A DNA stretch of 64,000 bases from Scenedesmus sp. ARA3 (GCA_004335835.1 RWJK01000969.1:25260-89259); one strand, 5' to 3'; numbered from the stretch's first letter, positions 1 to 12,900 are shown. Notes: generated from the letters alone by a model not told the origin. Made by a program: numbers and translations.

Positions 1-189
1 ATTCTTGTCAGCAGTATGTTATAAGGATGCTTAGCATGGCTGTTGTGTTGTGCATCCAACAACTCGCACCTGCAGGGCCTCATGCTGGCTGCTGCTGTCA
101 GCAGCAGCCACCTCAGCATCTAGCACAGCCTTCCAGCGCGCCAGCAGCTGCCGTGCCGCTGCTGCAACCTCGCCGCCCACACTCTTTGC

Positions 190-231
<42 letters not shown>

Positions 232-1716
232 GTCTTGCTGCAGCAGCAGCTGCCGCACTGCAGCTCCAGCCTGGCTCAGCAGCAGCAGCTCTGCAGTGAC
301 AGGGAAGCTCGCCAGCAGCCGCAGCAGTATGCGCAGCTGCCGGCTGTCCTGCAAGCGTACAGCTTCCTGCAAGCTGCATGTCAGCTGCTGCAGCTGCTGC
401 AGCAGGCCTGGGCTGTGCTGCTGCTGGCTGCTGTGTATGATGGGGATGGTGGCACCAGGCGTGGCTGGGGTGATGTTGGCAGGAGTGGCAGCAGCATCAG
501 CAGCTGCTACTGGGTGGGGTGCTGATGCTGGAGCTAGTGGGGGCGGGTGTGCTTGCAGGACTGCTGATGCTGTAGCTGGCGGTGTTGCTGCTGGCGTGTG
601 CTCAGCTGAGGAGTGCAGGAGGGTGTGGCTGCAGCTGTGGCTGCTGCTGTGGATGTGGTCCTGCAGGACACCAGCTGCTGCAGTGCTGGCGGCGAGGTGG
701 GTTAACTGCTGGTCACCAGTTGTATGCCTGCAGGAAAAGGCACACGCCGTACAAACAGGCAGCTTGAGAAGACCGTACGCTGCAGCTGTGCTTAGTGCTC
801 ACTGACTGCATGCCAACTGGGCAGCTAGCGGGGGCATAGGCTTCCTGGAGCCTAAGACGCTGCAACTGTGCATGAAGAGCAAAAGAAAGAATTTACTGCA
901 CGGAAACTTGTAGCTTGATCCTGCGTCATCTCAGCAACACCAAGTTGGTCCGTGTACTTGCTCTGCAAACTCACACCACAGTGTATCTGCACACTGAGGA
1001 AGTGCAGCGCAGCAGATGCCTCACCTGTCATTAAGCCAGGTAGCAACCTTCCCTGCAGCTGCTGTGCACAGTGTGCCAGCTCCATCCATCTGGCTAGGAG
1101 TGCTCAAGCAAGGGCCAGAGCTGGAGCATGGTGCTGCTGCTGGCAGCTCTGCTACTGAATGCTTGCCTGCCGGTGGCATATGCGGCCCTAATGTAACTGT
1201 ATGTATCTGCTCGTGCGTGTGCCAGGATCCAGCTGAGAGGTCTAGCAGCGGCCCGAAGCCTGGGGCTTCAACCTGCACTTGCATGCTATGGCTGTGACTC
1301 AGCGAAGCATCCACGCCCCTGCCGCACTCGTGAGCATCTGATAGTACATTTCAAGCATGTACACCAACAGTGCGAGTCGTAGAGTGCAGTATGGTGCCGA
1401 TACAGGACGCTGTAGCGGAGCGTGAGTAGCGTATGCGTATCTGCGAAAAGCACCGACGATCAAGGCACGACACCGTTGATCTACAAAATGCGCAGCGACA
1501 ATCAACGCTTCAAGCTAGTTGTGCGAACATTCGCTTATTGCATCAGAGGGGAGGGAACAGTGGCATCTCTCCGCGGAAACAACAAGCGTATGTAAGTCTT
1601 CACCGTAAGTTAAACAATGCAAAGCCTGCAGCACACAAACAACACGCGTATGGGCCTGCGCACGCAAGGCTGCCTCCACCCTGAACCTGAGACTTTCAAA
1701 ATCTTCCACTTGCAGG
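1..1716 (-). CDS. TFIIS N-terminal-domain (TND) protein, 3' part beyond the left edge
   Basis: An exon at about 70-372 encodes two helical stretches, LRLLASFPVTAELLLLSQAG and VAAAARQLLARWKAVLDAE, separated by a (CAG)n poly-Gln loop. This is the spacing of the TFIIS N-terminal domain of TFIIS, IWS1 and Med26 proteins, which binds transcription elongation or Mediator partners in the nucleus. Its donor is CAG|GTGCGAG at 70/69. A second likely exon at 1604-1716 (acceptor ttgcag, donor TTACG|GTGAAG) encodes VEDFESLRFRVEAALRAQ followed by a helical segment, and fits the N-terminal part of such a protein. Intervening exons and the start codon were not resolved; the start should lie between 1716 and the APC10 stop at 1933. 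The poly-Gln inside the domain loop is unusual. The domain call is fairly firm; which TND protein this is cannot be told from this fragment. Confidence 0.65.
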
Positions 1717-1932
1717 CTGCAACTTGCAGCAACCCCTGACAAGCCCAATGGTGTGCACGCTGGCAAGCGTGAGCTGAGGTAGGCAGCAACCTAACCTTAC
1801 TACACATACACGCAGTCATCAGGCCCAGCAGCAGGTATCAAGACGTCTTCCGATGCCAATCTATGCACTGCTTCACTGACTGGGCCTCGCTTCCACTGCC
1901 AGGCTCTGGTACCAGGCACCCATGCACATGTC

Positions 1933-3758
1933 TCAGCGCATGGTGCTGTAGCAGTTGAACTCCAAAGAATCAAACAGCCCGGCGTCCCCAAGCCTTGGCG
2001 CAGCCACACCAGCAGGGCCATACACCAGCACCTGCCGCATGTGTGTGTCACGGCCGTTTTGGTGGTTGGCTAGCACAGCAACCTGCGGCACCAGAGTAAA
2101 GAAAGAGCAGCATTCACAGCAGGCGATGGAAGTGCAGGGTCCATGTGACACTGCAAAAGGCCCCAGGCACAGGAGTTGCAAACAGCAGCAGGTGCCAGTA
2201 GCGCAGTCAAACAGCATGAGTTCCATTGCAACTGCGTGATCCCAGCATAGCCTGAAAATCATGCATACTACACTGCTAAAGCACGCCTGCTACTGCTGTC
2301 AAAGGTTATGCCTGGCTAAAATTCCCTGCTTTGCACGTACATGACTAGTGCTGTGCTTGTAATCCTGCAAGGTCACTGCTGCTGTGACAGGTGAGGCTCA
2401 CCTGCAAGTGAAACGCCCTGAGGTGCTTGCTGGCCTGCGTTGCTGCTAGGGGTACCACCACCCAACCTGTAGGCTCGCGTAGCTCGACAATACACACATC
2501 CTGCAGGAGGTACATGCAACAGCGGGACACGTCTGCCACATCAAAATAGGCACAGCTGGCAACAGCATCCATCTTAGCACTGCGTGTGAAGCGCTACACA
2601 CGGCACCACCTACATCCTGCATCCTGCTGCCGCGGTCCCTGCTGTGCAGCAAAAAGGTGTACGAACACACCAACACACAGCATACCAGCCCCTGCTGCTG
2701 CCACTTCAAGCAGCTTGCAACAGTCCAGCTGCATCGCCGCTAGCTCTGCTTGAACACATTAGGCTGCTGGCTCTGCTTGCACACATTAGGCTGCTGGCTC
2801 AGCTTGCACACATTATGCGTGTGACAGAATGCAGCAACTGCACCTTGAGGTCATGGTGGCAGCTGCCTGCGCGCACAGCCAGCCTGCTTGGTGTGTAGCT
2901 CTCATCGGCCTTGAAGTCAAGGTACAGGTGCAGCTCCTGCAGGGCAGCAGGCGGGCCAAGTTTATGTGTTGACTTTGTGTTGGGAACAGCAAGTGAGTGC
3001 AGCACATTTTGGCGTTGGGGATGAGGGCAGCACGGCTGTAACACGCACACAGTACCAGATGCTGAGTGTGCAGCATCCTGCATCAAGCAGCAGCAGTCAA
3101 TGCTGTTCTTCTGGATGGAGTGCTGGCTGCTGCTGGGCAACCCTGCAGACATGCCACCGCACTGCATACTTGAGACAGGGCAGTCACGTGTGCGTCATTG
3201 CATAGAAACACTGCATCGCTGTGGCAGCACTGTGCAGCAAACAACAGTCCTTGCAGGCAACTCGCTGCTGCTAGTCTGCCTGCAAAAAGAGTTGTGTTGC
3301 TGACATTGCAGAACATGCTTGCACAGGGGACATGCGTCACCACTCCTGCTGCGACTCACAGTAACTTCTACACGCTTTGGGAACTGTATGTTCACAAGGT
3401 GAGGCTGTGCCCCGTCAGACCTGCAGGTGCACAGGAAATGTTGCTGCAGCAGGCTGCGTGCCAGATGCTTTCTGCGCTACTGCAAGGGGTGAGTGATGCA
3501 GCTGCTGTCACAGCGCGGAACGTGCATACCCAAGCAGCAGAGCTAGGCAGCAGGGCATGCATGCATCACCATCCAGCTGGACGCTGCCACAGCACCTGGC
3601 GCATGCTAAGGCACTCACTGCCAATAGGTCTCAGTGCTGCCATCCCGCAGCAGTTCGACCCCGTTGCCAGGCTTGGCGCTTGTTACAGACCAAGCAGCCA
3701 GGGCCCCTATCTCACGCATGCTGCTTGCAGCACCTGCTGCTCCTGCAAGCCCAGACAT
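1933..3758 (-). CDS. APC10: Anaphase-promoting complex subunit 10 (DOC domain)
   Basis: Five exons join in phase: 3758-3619, 3420-3360, 2936-2844, 2500-2402 and 2082-1933, giving 180 residues (human APC10 has 185). Family landmarks appear in order: [71 protein letters not shown] and [21 protein letters not shown]. These make the DOC jelly-roll that helps the APC/C ubiquitin ligase bind D-box substrates in mitosis. The C-terminus ends YSTMR, close to the Ile-Arg tail that docks human APC10 on the APC/C core. Donors are GTGAGT, GTGAGT, GTGCAG and GTGAGC; acceptors are all cag. The start ATG at 3758 gives a short Ala/Gly-rich leader; a second ATG in the same frame lies 13 codons downstream, just before [11 protein letters not shown]. 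Confidence is high because every conserved block is present and phases agree. Confidence 0.95.
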
Positions 3759-4126
3759 GCTGCTGTGCCACTCTGGGATCAGGTTGTGGCTGCATCAGGC
3801 AGCCTCAATGATCAACAAGCGGATCAGTGTGTACAGCCTGCAGTTGGTCACTGCGAGGTACGGGTGCAGAGCTGAGCGAGAGGCGTGTGGAACAGTAGTG
3901 CTGATCCTGCTTGTGCTGCTGGGGCGCGAGGCGTGAGCTTGAAGTGATGCGCGATGAAATGGATGCTTTGCACATGCCATCAATGTGCGATGCGACGCAA
4001 GCGGGTGCTCGGCTGCGTTCGCTCCAGTTCACCGCGAGCACCTGTCAGGCAGGGTTTGGGGTTCCTGATTCAAAACTCTCATGGACAGTCAGATCTCCGC
4101 CTGGTCGTCAAACGTGCACGTTGTGA

Positions 4127-4240
4127 GGTTCTCATATCACCGTCACTTGATCTGTCAGTGCGCACATGGTGCCCTGACTGGCATCCTTGAATGTAAGTTT
4201 TACTCCTACAGGACCACCTTGCTCAGGGAAATGCTTGACA
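4127..4240 (+). repeat. Diverged repeat, copy A (partner at 9807-9922)
   Basis: This ~114-base stretch aligns almost without gaps to 9807-9922, roughly two thirds identical by eye, sharing cacatggt and tactcctaca blocks. Translated in the matching frame, both copies keep R-F...H...Q..HG.LT.IL....FYSY...LL...LD. This copy lies 370-480 bases upstream of the APC10 start. It could be an old dispersed element or a remnant of a duplicated coding exon; I do not recognise the peptide. Confidence 0.6.
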
Positions 4241-4282
4241 TGCGCCTCAAAGAAGAACAGCCTGTTACCCTGCTGATGTCAA

Positions 4283-7200
4283 TCAGGGGTGTTGAGTGGT
4301 CCACCCGAACACATATTGTTCTTCAAGCAAGCAGCTGTCAACAATACACCTGAGCAGCCAGTTACAGCCAGGCTGTTGCTGTGCAACCTCGACACGCCAC
4401 AGGTGTGCAAGTGCACTGTTGATAGCGTCAATGCCAATGAGTGCGGCCCAAGTCGTGTACCAGGCTGTCAGCCATTTGGCCAAGCCGCTGAACTTTGCGC
4501 AATGAAGACGAGGGCAGCACTATATCCATAGACCGGCCCTTGTGCGCAGCAAAACAGCAACAACCTTACAAGTGCTTGAAGCGCATCATGTGGGCAGAAG
4601 GCCTTGGTACAGACTACATGTAGTGTCAAGTGATGCAGTGTCACGTATCAATCTTGCAGATCTGATTTGCATCCAGCCCCACAGCATAATAATCCTACGA
4701 GTAGAACATGGCGACAACCGCTCAATCATCAAACAGCACAGTCAGAACCAGCACCCAAGCAAACGCTGAACTGTATGTGCACAGCCTGAACAGTCACATT
4801 GCTCCAACTTGGGGCAAAGTGCTGTTGAAGCCACACACTGAAATCGCAGGCATTGCCATTCACTTGGCCAGCGTGCCCCAGACATATGCATGGCAGGATG
4901 TCTGCAGACACATGCAGCTGTGGGACATGCACATGACATGTTTTGAACACATAGTATAGAAAGCACAACCACGTGGACCACAGCATGATAAACCAGGACC
5001 ACCAGTACGTGCGGCTATGCAACAGACGGTGACTGTCAATGCTGAGTAGCCTTAGAAGAAATCACAGCCATGGTAAGACCTGAATGACGCACACTTCAAA
5101 TGCAGACGCAAACACTACATGCAGCCAGCCTGTTGTGCGGGCCCTGGCCCTGAAGTTTAAACACAGGGCACCATGCAAGCACAAACAGCAGTGACAGCTG
5201 TGTATGCCTGGCGCAGCAGAGCACTGCTGGCTTGGCCAAGCCATGGACGAGCTGAATATCTGTGGACAAGCTGTGAATTCACATTCGAATGTTGTGATAC
5301 AACACCTGGGACTGTGATGACTGCATGCTCTCAGCGCCACTGGCAAGCTGAAACGGCATGCCATATGAAAAATGCTAGTGTGTTGAAGCATGTGATGAAC
5401 CCACCGTGCTGCTCGAATAAGCCACATTCCAAAGCACTCACACAGCCACCTTCGCTGAGGGCAGCAGTCAACCAATAAGCACCTCAGCACACCCACCATG
5501 ACTTTGTGAGCATGGTGCAACAGCAGCAGCCGCCTGTGGGCACTTGCCCACACTGCAGGAGCGCAAGGAATGCACCGACACGGCGTGCGTTATGCAGCAG
5601 ACAAGCCACAGGCTGGTACCTGTGGGACAAATACATGTGGGGCGCGCAAGTATCGATACACTGCTGAAGAGCATCACATCAAGATGATCAACTACTGTCT
5701 GAGACACTCTGCAGCACTTGAGAACTGCCGGGTGTGCGTTTGACTGATACATCATGCCAGATCCATGCATAAATATGCACATAGTCTCGAGCACTTCACC
5801 AACCCACTTGAAGATAAGGCACCCACAACACTCCCACCCCTCAGCTGGCAGCTTGCCACGTCAACCAACCTGTGTGCATAATGGTGAGGAACCAGGGGTG
5901 ATAATAACATCGTTAACGCTTTCAGAGCTTGCAGCACTTTTGAATTTGTGCTGCTGGCAGCCAACAGCTCACAGCATGCATGCAAGAGTTGCTTCCCGCC
6001 TGCATAAAACTGCAATAACTTGCAGTCTACAACAGCAGCCCCTTCAACACAGCAGACAGCTGCTACAGCCCATACAACATTGACAACCAGCCCCAGCTCA
6101 AGTACAAGCACACATGTAATGATGCGGGCATGCACAGAGGAGCGCAGGCTGCTTGCAACACATTCAACCTGCACTTCACACTTCACACTTCAACCTGCAC
6201 TTCACACTTCACACTTCAACCTGCACTTCACACTTCAACTGTGACCCACACATGCGACACACCATTGCATGGACGTCTGAACTAGGAACTGCCAGCACTT
6301 TGACACAATATAAACAAGCCAAATTAATCAGCACCCCTAACCCAAGCACCAGCGGGCCCGAACATGCACTCACACTGTCTCCAATGTGCTGCACTGGTAG
6401 CTGGCGCTGTTACCCCTGCTGGACACCTGTTCACCCAGCAAGTTCTGTGTGCTGCCCACACCATACCCTTGCAGCCACATATGACAACCAAACACTGAAC
6501 ACCCGGGCTAGCAGGTGCCAGGTGCCGCCCACACTGCTGCCTGCACAAGGCAGGCAGGGGATAACCGGCGCAGCAGGCACCCACCCTTTGTATGCTTGCA
6601 CTGTAACATAACGCACGTGCAGATCCACGTCTGACGTTTGGGTTCAAGTCCAAACAATCAGGCGCCATACATAACTGCCCAGCAAGCAGACACACATGAT
6701 CCATTTAGGAAGACACACAACTTGGCATGGCAGCTGTGTGCTTGTGACTGCCATGCTCAGCAAATGCCGCAGGAACGTGCACATGTGATCCCGAGGGCGA
6801 TGAAATAACACACTGAATGCTGTGGTCAGGCAATGCTGCGATGTCGCATTTCACGTACGACAAGCAGTGCTGCTTGCATGAGTGGGATCACAGGCCGCAC
6901 CAGCAAATATCAGCAGCTGCAGCAGCGCTCATGAGAACAGCACAAGTGCTGCGCTGGCAAACCCAAGCAGCTGTTCCTGCTGCTGCTGCTTCTAAGGTGC
7001 TTGGTTCTACCTTAAAACCAGCCGCTATACTGCAGCCTCTCCCTGTGTTCGCGCTGCAGCACCTTAGCACGCAGCAGGTGGTACAGCTCCACCTGCACCA
7101 GGTTGTACACCAGGTGCCAGGTGTCCTCATCTATGTTGATGGCAGAAGCATTGCCCATGAGCTGCTGCATGTCTATCCCCCGGGCTTGAAGCAGCTCTTC

Positions 7201-7650
7201 TGTCACTGTGTTGAGGTGCCTCGCCAGGCTGAAGTGCAGCAGGGCCAGCCTGGAAAGAGTGTCAGTGCGCAGGTGGTGAGCTGCAGGCAGCTGGTGCTGC
7301 AGGTCCCACAGGGTGGCATCCACCATGCTTGGCTGGCAGAGCAGCAGCTGCAGCAGGTGGTTGTTCTTCTCGACTGAATCCAGTTGTACGATGCGCTGCT
7401 GCGTAGGGGGCTCAGAGGTGTCGAGCCAGACAGCGTGTTCCAGACTGCAGGATGCGGTGTCCGAAGCCACACCGAAGCTGCTCGTGCCCTGTAATGCACG
7501 AAACGTTGTTTGATATTGTTTTAGTGACATTTGTGGCAAGACCGATTGCTGTGGCAGCGGCCGCGTGGGAGTCATGTGCGCGGACAGGGCGGGCAATAAT
7601 GCCAAGAACACTGACCGCACCTCCTGTAGATGCTCCTCTCTGTCACTCAT
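4283..7650 (-). CDS. Unidentified multi-exon protein, probably alpha-helical
   Basis: The first exon starts at ATG 7650 (MSDREEHLQEVRSVFLALLP) and is open to a stop at 7012; a donor AAG|GTGCTG at 7063 would end it after 196 codons. Downstream exons with agreeing phases are 6009-5870 (KQLLHACCELLAASSTNSKV, LQALKALTMLLSPL), 5708-5620 (VSQTVVDHLDVMLFSSVSIL), 5552-5450, 5259-5172 and a terminal exon 4492-4283 (AKWLTAWYTTWAALIGIDAI; stop at 4283). Linking exons between 6010 and 7060, and perhaps one near 4870-4925, were not resolved. A stretch at 6603-6686 reading LNPNVRRGSARALCY may be one of them. Composition suggests a soluble helical-repeat protein, but I recognise no family. It lies head-to-tail behind the weak gene at 8.1-9.5 kb. 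The exons are moderately sure, the function unknown. Confidence 0.5.
6163..6240 (+). repeat. Short tandem repeat in the unidentified gene's intron
   Basis: About three copies of a ~27-base unit containing cttcacacttcaacctgca occur in tandem. It sits in a presumed intron of the minus-strand gene and shows no coding continuity. Confidence 0.7.
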
Positions 7651-8069
7651 TATTTATTATGTGTAGAATAACGGTATTAAGGCCGAAGAATCCCTGGATC
7701 TGTAAACATGTCCAGATGACGATCAGCTGGTCAGTGCAAGAGGTGCACCCAAAGTTATAGACGTGAGGGGTCGATACAAATAAGGCGGATCAAGTACGTT
7801 GGCTTCAGTCTTTGAGCTAGAGGCGCAGGGACGAGATTCGTCAAGCTCGGTATAAAGACGGACATAACGCAGGTCATCATCGACGGTCACCTTTTCAAAT
7901 CAAGTTGTTGTCTACCTTTACCCTGTTTTCTTGTGATTATGGAACTAAATAGAACATACCGTGATTTTGAGGCACCTTGGTGGTCTCACAAGCATTCCAC
8001 AGCAGGTTCACAACCCTCGGGATGACACCCTGCAAACCACGCCCTCATACAACGATTCTGACGGTACAT
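7651..8069. promoter_or_regulatory. Probable 5' region of the gene starting at 7650
   Basis: A CTG-poor, more AT-rich stretch directly upstream of the ATG at 7650, with no open frame of note. It probably holds the promoter and 5' UTR of the minus-strand gene and the 3' end of its upstream neighbour. No TATA box or operator could be assigned. Confidence 0.4.
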
Positions 8070-8402
8070 TCAGCGAATAAAAAGGTGATAGTACTGTTTT
8101 TTCAAAACACCGTGGCCACCTGAGCGTCTGCCCAAGCTGCTGAGCATGTAGACAGCAGTGCTGCAGGTGGCCCACCTGCAGGCCGGGCCTGCCAGGCCGC
8201 AGTGCGGCGCAGGACCCTGTACATGCGGCCGCAGCATTTCAGCCAGCAGCAAAAAAAACAAGTCATTCTTAAGCCATGCTTCATATGTGTATCGTGTGTA
8301 ACCGCGACACACATGTGTGCTTCAGCAGTACGCATGGCTCGTCAGTGAGCTACCAGTTGTAGCTACTACTATAGCTGCTGGAAAGCCACAGGCAGCTGCT
8401 GC

Positions 8403-8467
<65 letters not shown>

Positions 8468-9486
8468 ACTGCTGTTGCCAGAGCGTAATCCTTGCACTGA
8501 ACAACCCAGCACAGCCTTCACTGCGGTCAAGGTTGGGCAATCTTGGTCAATGCTAAGCAGCTGTCTGTTTGTGCTTCTCGCCCGTGAAACCAAAAATCAA
8601 CAGCTCTCAGCTTGAAAGAAGATGCAGTGCTGCTGCAACCTTGTGGCAGACGACTAAAACACCCTTTGTACCATTGGATTAAGTGACCGCCGCCCTGTGT
8701 ACGAACGTACAGACATTTGCTGTGGACAAAAGGAATTCCTCCTACCAAAACGTGTACTCCCCGTGCAAAATGCCTTTGATGACTTATAAGTGCCTGGCAT
8801 GATGCACGGGTGCCTTGTTATAATGACACTAGAGGGACTGCTGAAAAAAGCAGTCCTGGATTCGAGCCAAATCCAGAGCCATATATGAAAATATTCAAAG
8901 ACCCATGAGCATGGCAGGGTAGCAAGCTTGACACACCTGCTGCCACCTTGAAGTTGCGGCAAAATTGCCTCAGCATGTACATGCTGCAGATCTCGACTGC
9001 ACTCCAACATGCATTGCTATGCACAGCATATGGCTGGATTGAACAGCTCAGATAGCAGTGCGTTCCAGTTAATCATTGTTCCACGCGTGCATGACTCAGT
9101 TCCACCAGTAGAAGCGCCAAAGCCCAGCTGACATGTGCCTCAACCTGGACTCTGTGCGTGAGGCTCATGAGAAAATTTATCCACATCATCAGCTTGAAGC
9201 TGGATACTCAGCTGACCAGACGCTGGTGGCCGCATCAGGCTGCCAACGCGCCCTGAACACCCACATACATTGCTGGCATGCGCTCCAACCATTGGGGAAG
9301 CCCAAGAGCAAATGTGCAAGGCTCCACTGCTAGCACACAACGTGCAAGTTGTAAAAGGAGAGTTGTTAACATGGAGTTTTCAAAATTGTTTAGTTGTGAT
9401 GAACGTGCTATCTGCCACGTTACCGTTTTTTTTATTGTTCCTGCAACAATTGGTGCAGTGTGCGAGCAGACCAAGGCAAGTGGCAC
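8070..9486 (-). other. Weak coding signal on the minus strand; possible unresolved gene
   Basis: Peptide-like segments lie on the minus strand: YEAWLKNDLFFLLLAEMLRP ending at a stop at 8070, SMYMLRQFCRNFK before a GTGGCA donor near 8958, LQADDVDKFSHEPHA near 9150-9200, and LGLPQWLERMPAMY near 9260-9310. They suggest an intron-rich gene ending at 8070 and starting somewhere below the bZIP gene head. I could not join them with consistent phases and recognise no domain. An uninterrupted CTG run lies inside the region. Treat this as a placeholder rather than a gene model. Confidence 0.3.
8406..8467 (+). repeat. (CTG)n microsatellite
   Basis: About twenty uninterrupted CTG units followed by ctactgctgttgcc. 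Either strand would read it as a homopolymer, so open frames across it are not evidence of genes. Confidence 0.95.
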
Positions 9487-9599
9487 AAGAAGATGACTGT
9501 AGCAGCAGGGAGGGTGCCACCCTCAGGGTGCCTGTACACTTGTTCAGGGGTGTACAGCTTGACTGGCGCCAAATAAAGTCGACAAGAAGCGTTAGATAG

Positions 9600-9987
9600 C
9601 GAAACCGATGTTATTACGATCTGCCCTTGGCTAGGGGCCGAACCTCAAATGGTAATCGGGGCGGTGCTGTTGTCAATGGTGTCTCACCGCTGTCGCTGCG
9701 AGCATGATGCGAGAATGCTGTTCAGGGCCGCAAAAAGTATCAATCGCATAACGCGGCATGTTTTGTCAAGCTTTTGAGGACCTGAGGTGCCAGCTAGTGA
9801 TTATTAGGTTTCATGTGACCGGGCACGTGGTGCGCCAGTACCCACATGGTTCTCTCACTACGATCCTTCGACTATCTTTCTACTCCTACAATCGGGCCAT
9901 CTTGCTTATTGGATTGCTTGACGATCAGGCGTGTAGAAAAGCTGCCTCCGTTCTGCTGTCAGTGTGTAAACAGCCTTGTTGTACAGA
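9600..9987 (+). promoter_or_regulatory. Upstream region of the bZIP gene
   Basis: A CTG-poor segment immediately before the ATG at 9988. It contains copy B of the diverged repeat (9807-9922). It probably includes the promoter and 5' UTR; no defined element was recognised. Confidence 0.45.
9807..9922 (+). repeat. Diverged repeat, copy B (partner at 4127-4240)
   Basis: Aligns to 4127-4240 over its whole length, including cacatggt, atcctt and tactcctaca. It ends about 65 bases before the bZIP start codon. Relative to the nearest gene it points the same way as the gene, whereas copy A points away from APC10. Confidence 0.6.
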
Positions 9988-12900
9988 ATGCAGTCCGAAG
10001 ACAACCAATGGATGGATCCGCTGCTATGGGAACTAGCCGCAGACTTAGGCGGGGCTGTTCCGCAGGTGACAGACAACACAGCAGCCCGTCAGCACCAGCT
10101 AGCGACGGACGGGAAGTATAGCCCTCCGGACGTGCAGTCCGTGCACGTGGTGCAGCCCAACGGGTTTCACGCGTTGCCGCTGGCACCCAATGGAGCCCTG
10201 CACATGCAGATGCAACCTGGGCAGCACACCATAGCAGCAGCATCACAGGCACAGGCAGTGCAGCTGGACCACGCTGCCTCACTCCCTGCCAGCTGGGGCA
10301 GCGGCACAAACGGCGCTGCAAACTTCATCGCTGCCAACCACCTCAGCCACTTGGCATGCGTAGCTCCTGCAGGACTGCTGCACTCGCAGCAGCTGCCGCT
10401 GGAGTATGCGCTTGCTGCAGCAGCAGCAAACGCAGCAGCAGCAGCAGCAAACGCGGCGGCGCGGCCGAGTGCCTCGCACTCCCCGAGCTCAAGCAGTGGC
10501 GGGCAGCCTGGCGAGGCGGATTATTTGGAGCTGTCTGAGCAAGCTCGGGGCAAGAAGGCGCTGAATAAAGGCGCACTGGCTCAGAAGCGCTTCAGGGAGC
10601 GGCAAAAGGTGGGGTTTGAATTCGGCACCAGTGACATAGCATGATGCTGCGTGCTGTAGCTGTAGCGCATTAGCGGGAGAAGCTGCGCAACACTGCCTTG
10701 CAGCTGTGTGGCTCGGCAGGAGTTGTGGCGGCTGTTGCTGCCAATGGCGTGCGATCACAACACGAGCGCTGACCTGGCATCAATCTAGCGCAGCATGTGC
10801 ATCAGCAGGTGGCGATGAAGTATCCTTGCAGCGCAGCATGGTTCGGCTGGGGGGTTTGTGAAACGTCAGGTGGCTGACACCCCGAACGCAAAAATGAACA
10901 CACACAGAGCTGGTAGTGCGGCAGAGTGTGGTCGGGGCACCTCGCGTCCGCTTGCGATGGTGATGATGATGCTCTGTAGCTTGCTCTGCGGATGATGCGA
11001 GCATGCGTGTTCCTGTTAGAGCCAGGCAGGTGACAACCACAACATGTTGTGGTGGCTGTGCATGGCTGTGCTCAGTCCGCGGCATGGCTGCTGCAGCTTG
11101 GCTGCCTCGCACTCTGCAATTGAGCGTGCGTGTGCCTTTTGCCCTCTCTCCTCCTCTTGCAGGAGCGCATGCGGCAGAATGAGCAGCAGGTGGCGCAGCT
11201 CACGCAACGCCTGGCAGCCATGCAGCGCGAGAAGGACCGCCTGGAGAGCAGGGCTCGGCTGCTGGAGCAGGTTGTGTCGCTCAACCTGACGCATGAGGCA
11301 CGCTTGCACACCAACAAGGTGGGGGCGGGTGCAGGGTGCTGCTGCTGTGTATAGTGTGTGCTATATGCATGGAAGTGAATGTCGGTGTTTGGGCTGGATG
11401 CCTGACAAATGAGGCACGCCTGCACACCAATAAGGTGGGGTGCTGAAGGGTCTTTGCTGTGGCCGCACACACGCTTTGTTTTTGCACGGGCATGCACAGC
11501 CGCATGCATGCAATTATCAGCCCTGGCACATGGTGCGGCTGCAGGCGCTGCTGTGGCTGAGCGAGCGCCGCTGCTGCTGTCTAGTGTGTGTGCTGTATGC
11601 ATGGAAGGAACTGTCGGTGTACAGGCTGGATGGCTGGGTGGCAACAAGGTGGGTGGACATGGGGGCTGGCGCATTGTATAGTGTATGTGCCTTACGCATG
11701 GACGCGTTTGTCGGTGCTCTTGCTGTCTGGGTGGCTGTGTGTTGGCCAATCCTTCTGTGCTTGCCTGATGGGTTCTGCCCTCTTGATGTTCGACTGCGCT
11801 GCAACGCTTCCCGCTTTCTTCATGTGCCGCCACCACATACACTGCTCCCATGCTTTGTTATGACATTGTTATAACACAATTCGAACCGTGCAGGAGATCA
11901 TGGTGCGGGAGCAGGAGATGCTGCTAGAGGAGCTGGCACAGTTTGTGCTCATGCTGGATGCGGCAGCGCCAGCAGCAGCGCCCGCAGGCGTTGCGGGCGC
12001 AATGCACAGCGCCCCTGCCAGCCTGCGCGCGCTGCTGCTGGGCACCACTAGCAGCCAGCTGCAGCAGCAGGAGCAGCAGCACTTCATGCAGCAGCAGCAG
12101 CAGCAGCAGCAGCATGCGAATGGCAGCGGCGCTGGGGCTGTGGCGGTGCTGGGTGAAGCGCTGCGCACCTGGACAGTGGCAACAGTGACAGACACAATCT
12201 TCCCAGTGAGTTGCTAAAGCGTGCTTGTGGCTGTGGCTGGTTGGTAACACCACCTAGTGTACATAGGCTGGACGCAGGAAGATTGAGGATTGATGTAGTT
12301 GTGTGATTGTCATCTTCCCAGCGAGTGCTGGTTGTGGCTGTGGCTGTGGCTGGCTTGAGGTACGGGAGGTGCTGTGACTAGCCTGGCGCTGCTGCATAGC
12401 TGATGTGAGTGTAGCATGCTTGTGGCGGTGGGGCGATTTGGCAGTACTACCTCGCACGTGGTGTTCACAACGGTTATTACACCATTTTGCTTACTTCCAG
12501 CACGCCTTGCTGACTGTCCGCTCCACGCTGCTGCTGCTTTTGGTTTTCACCTGCAGCAATTCATCTCGCGCCTACAGCAGCTGCTGCAGGTGATCCGCTC
12601 CGACAGCAGCAGCAGCCTCTCCAACCCAGCAGCAGCAGCCCTGGCTTCCTCCCCCACCTGCACCCCTGCCACCCCCGCAGCAGCAGCGCAGCAGCAGGCC
12701 TGCAAGCTTGTCTTGCACCGGAGAGAAATGACAGACCGCCATGCCTTATTCTCTCACTACTACTGGGCCGTCTGGTGCCTCAACAGTAGTGAGGTGGCTA
12801 CAGCCTGCCTGCAGCCGCCGCCGAGCGAGCACTGGAGGGCCGTGATGCAGCAGCTGCAGCTGAGCAGGCAGCAGCTGAGGGATGTTGTGGATGCGAGGAG

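Noticed and set aside
5062..5553. 163-codon minus-strand open frame
   Set aside because: It spans two phase-supported exons (5552-5450 and 5259-5172) and the intron between them; the continuous reading is a shadow.
6630..6660. tRNA T-arm-like gggttcaagtcc
   Set aside because: No matching acceptor, D or anticodon stems upstream at tRNA spacing.
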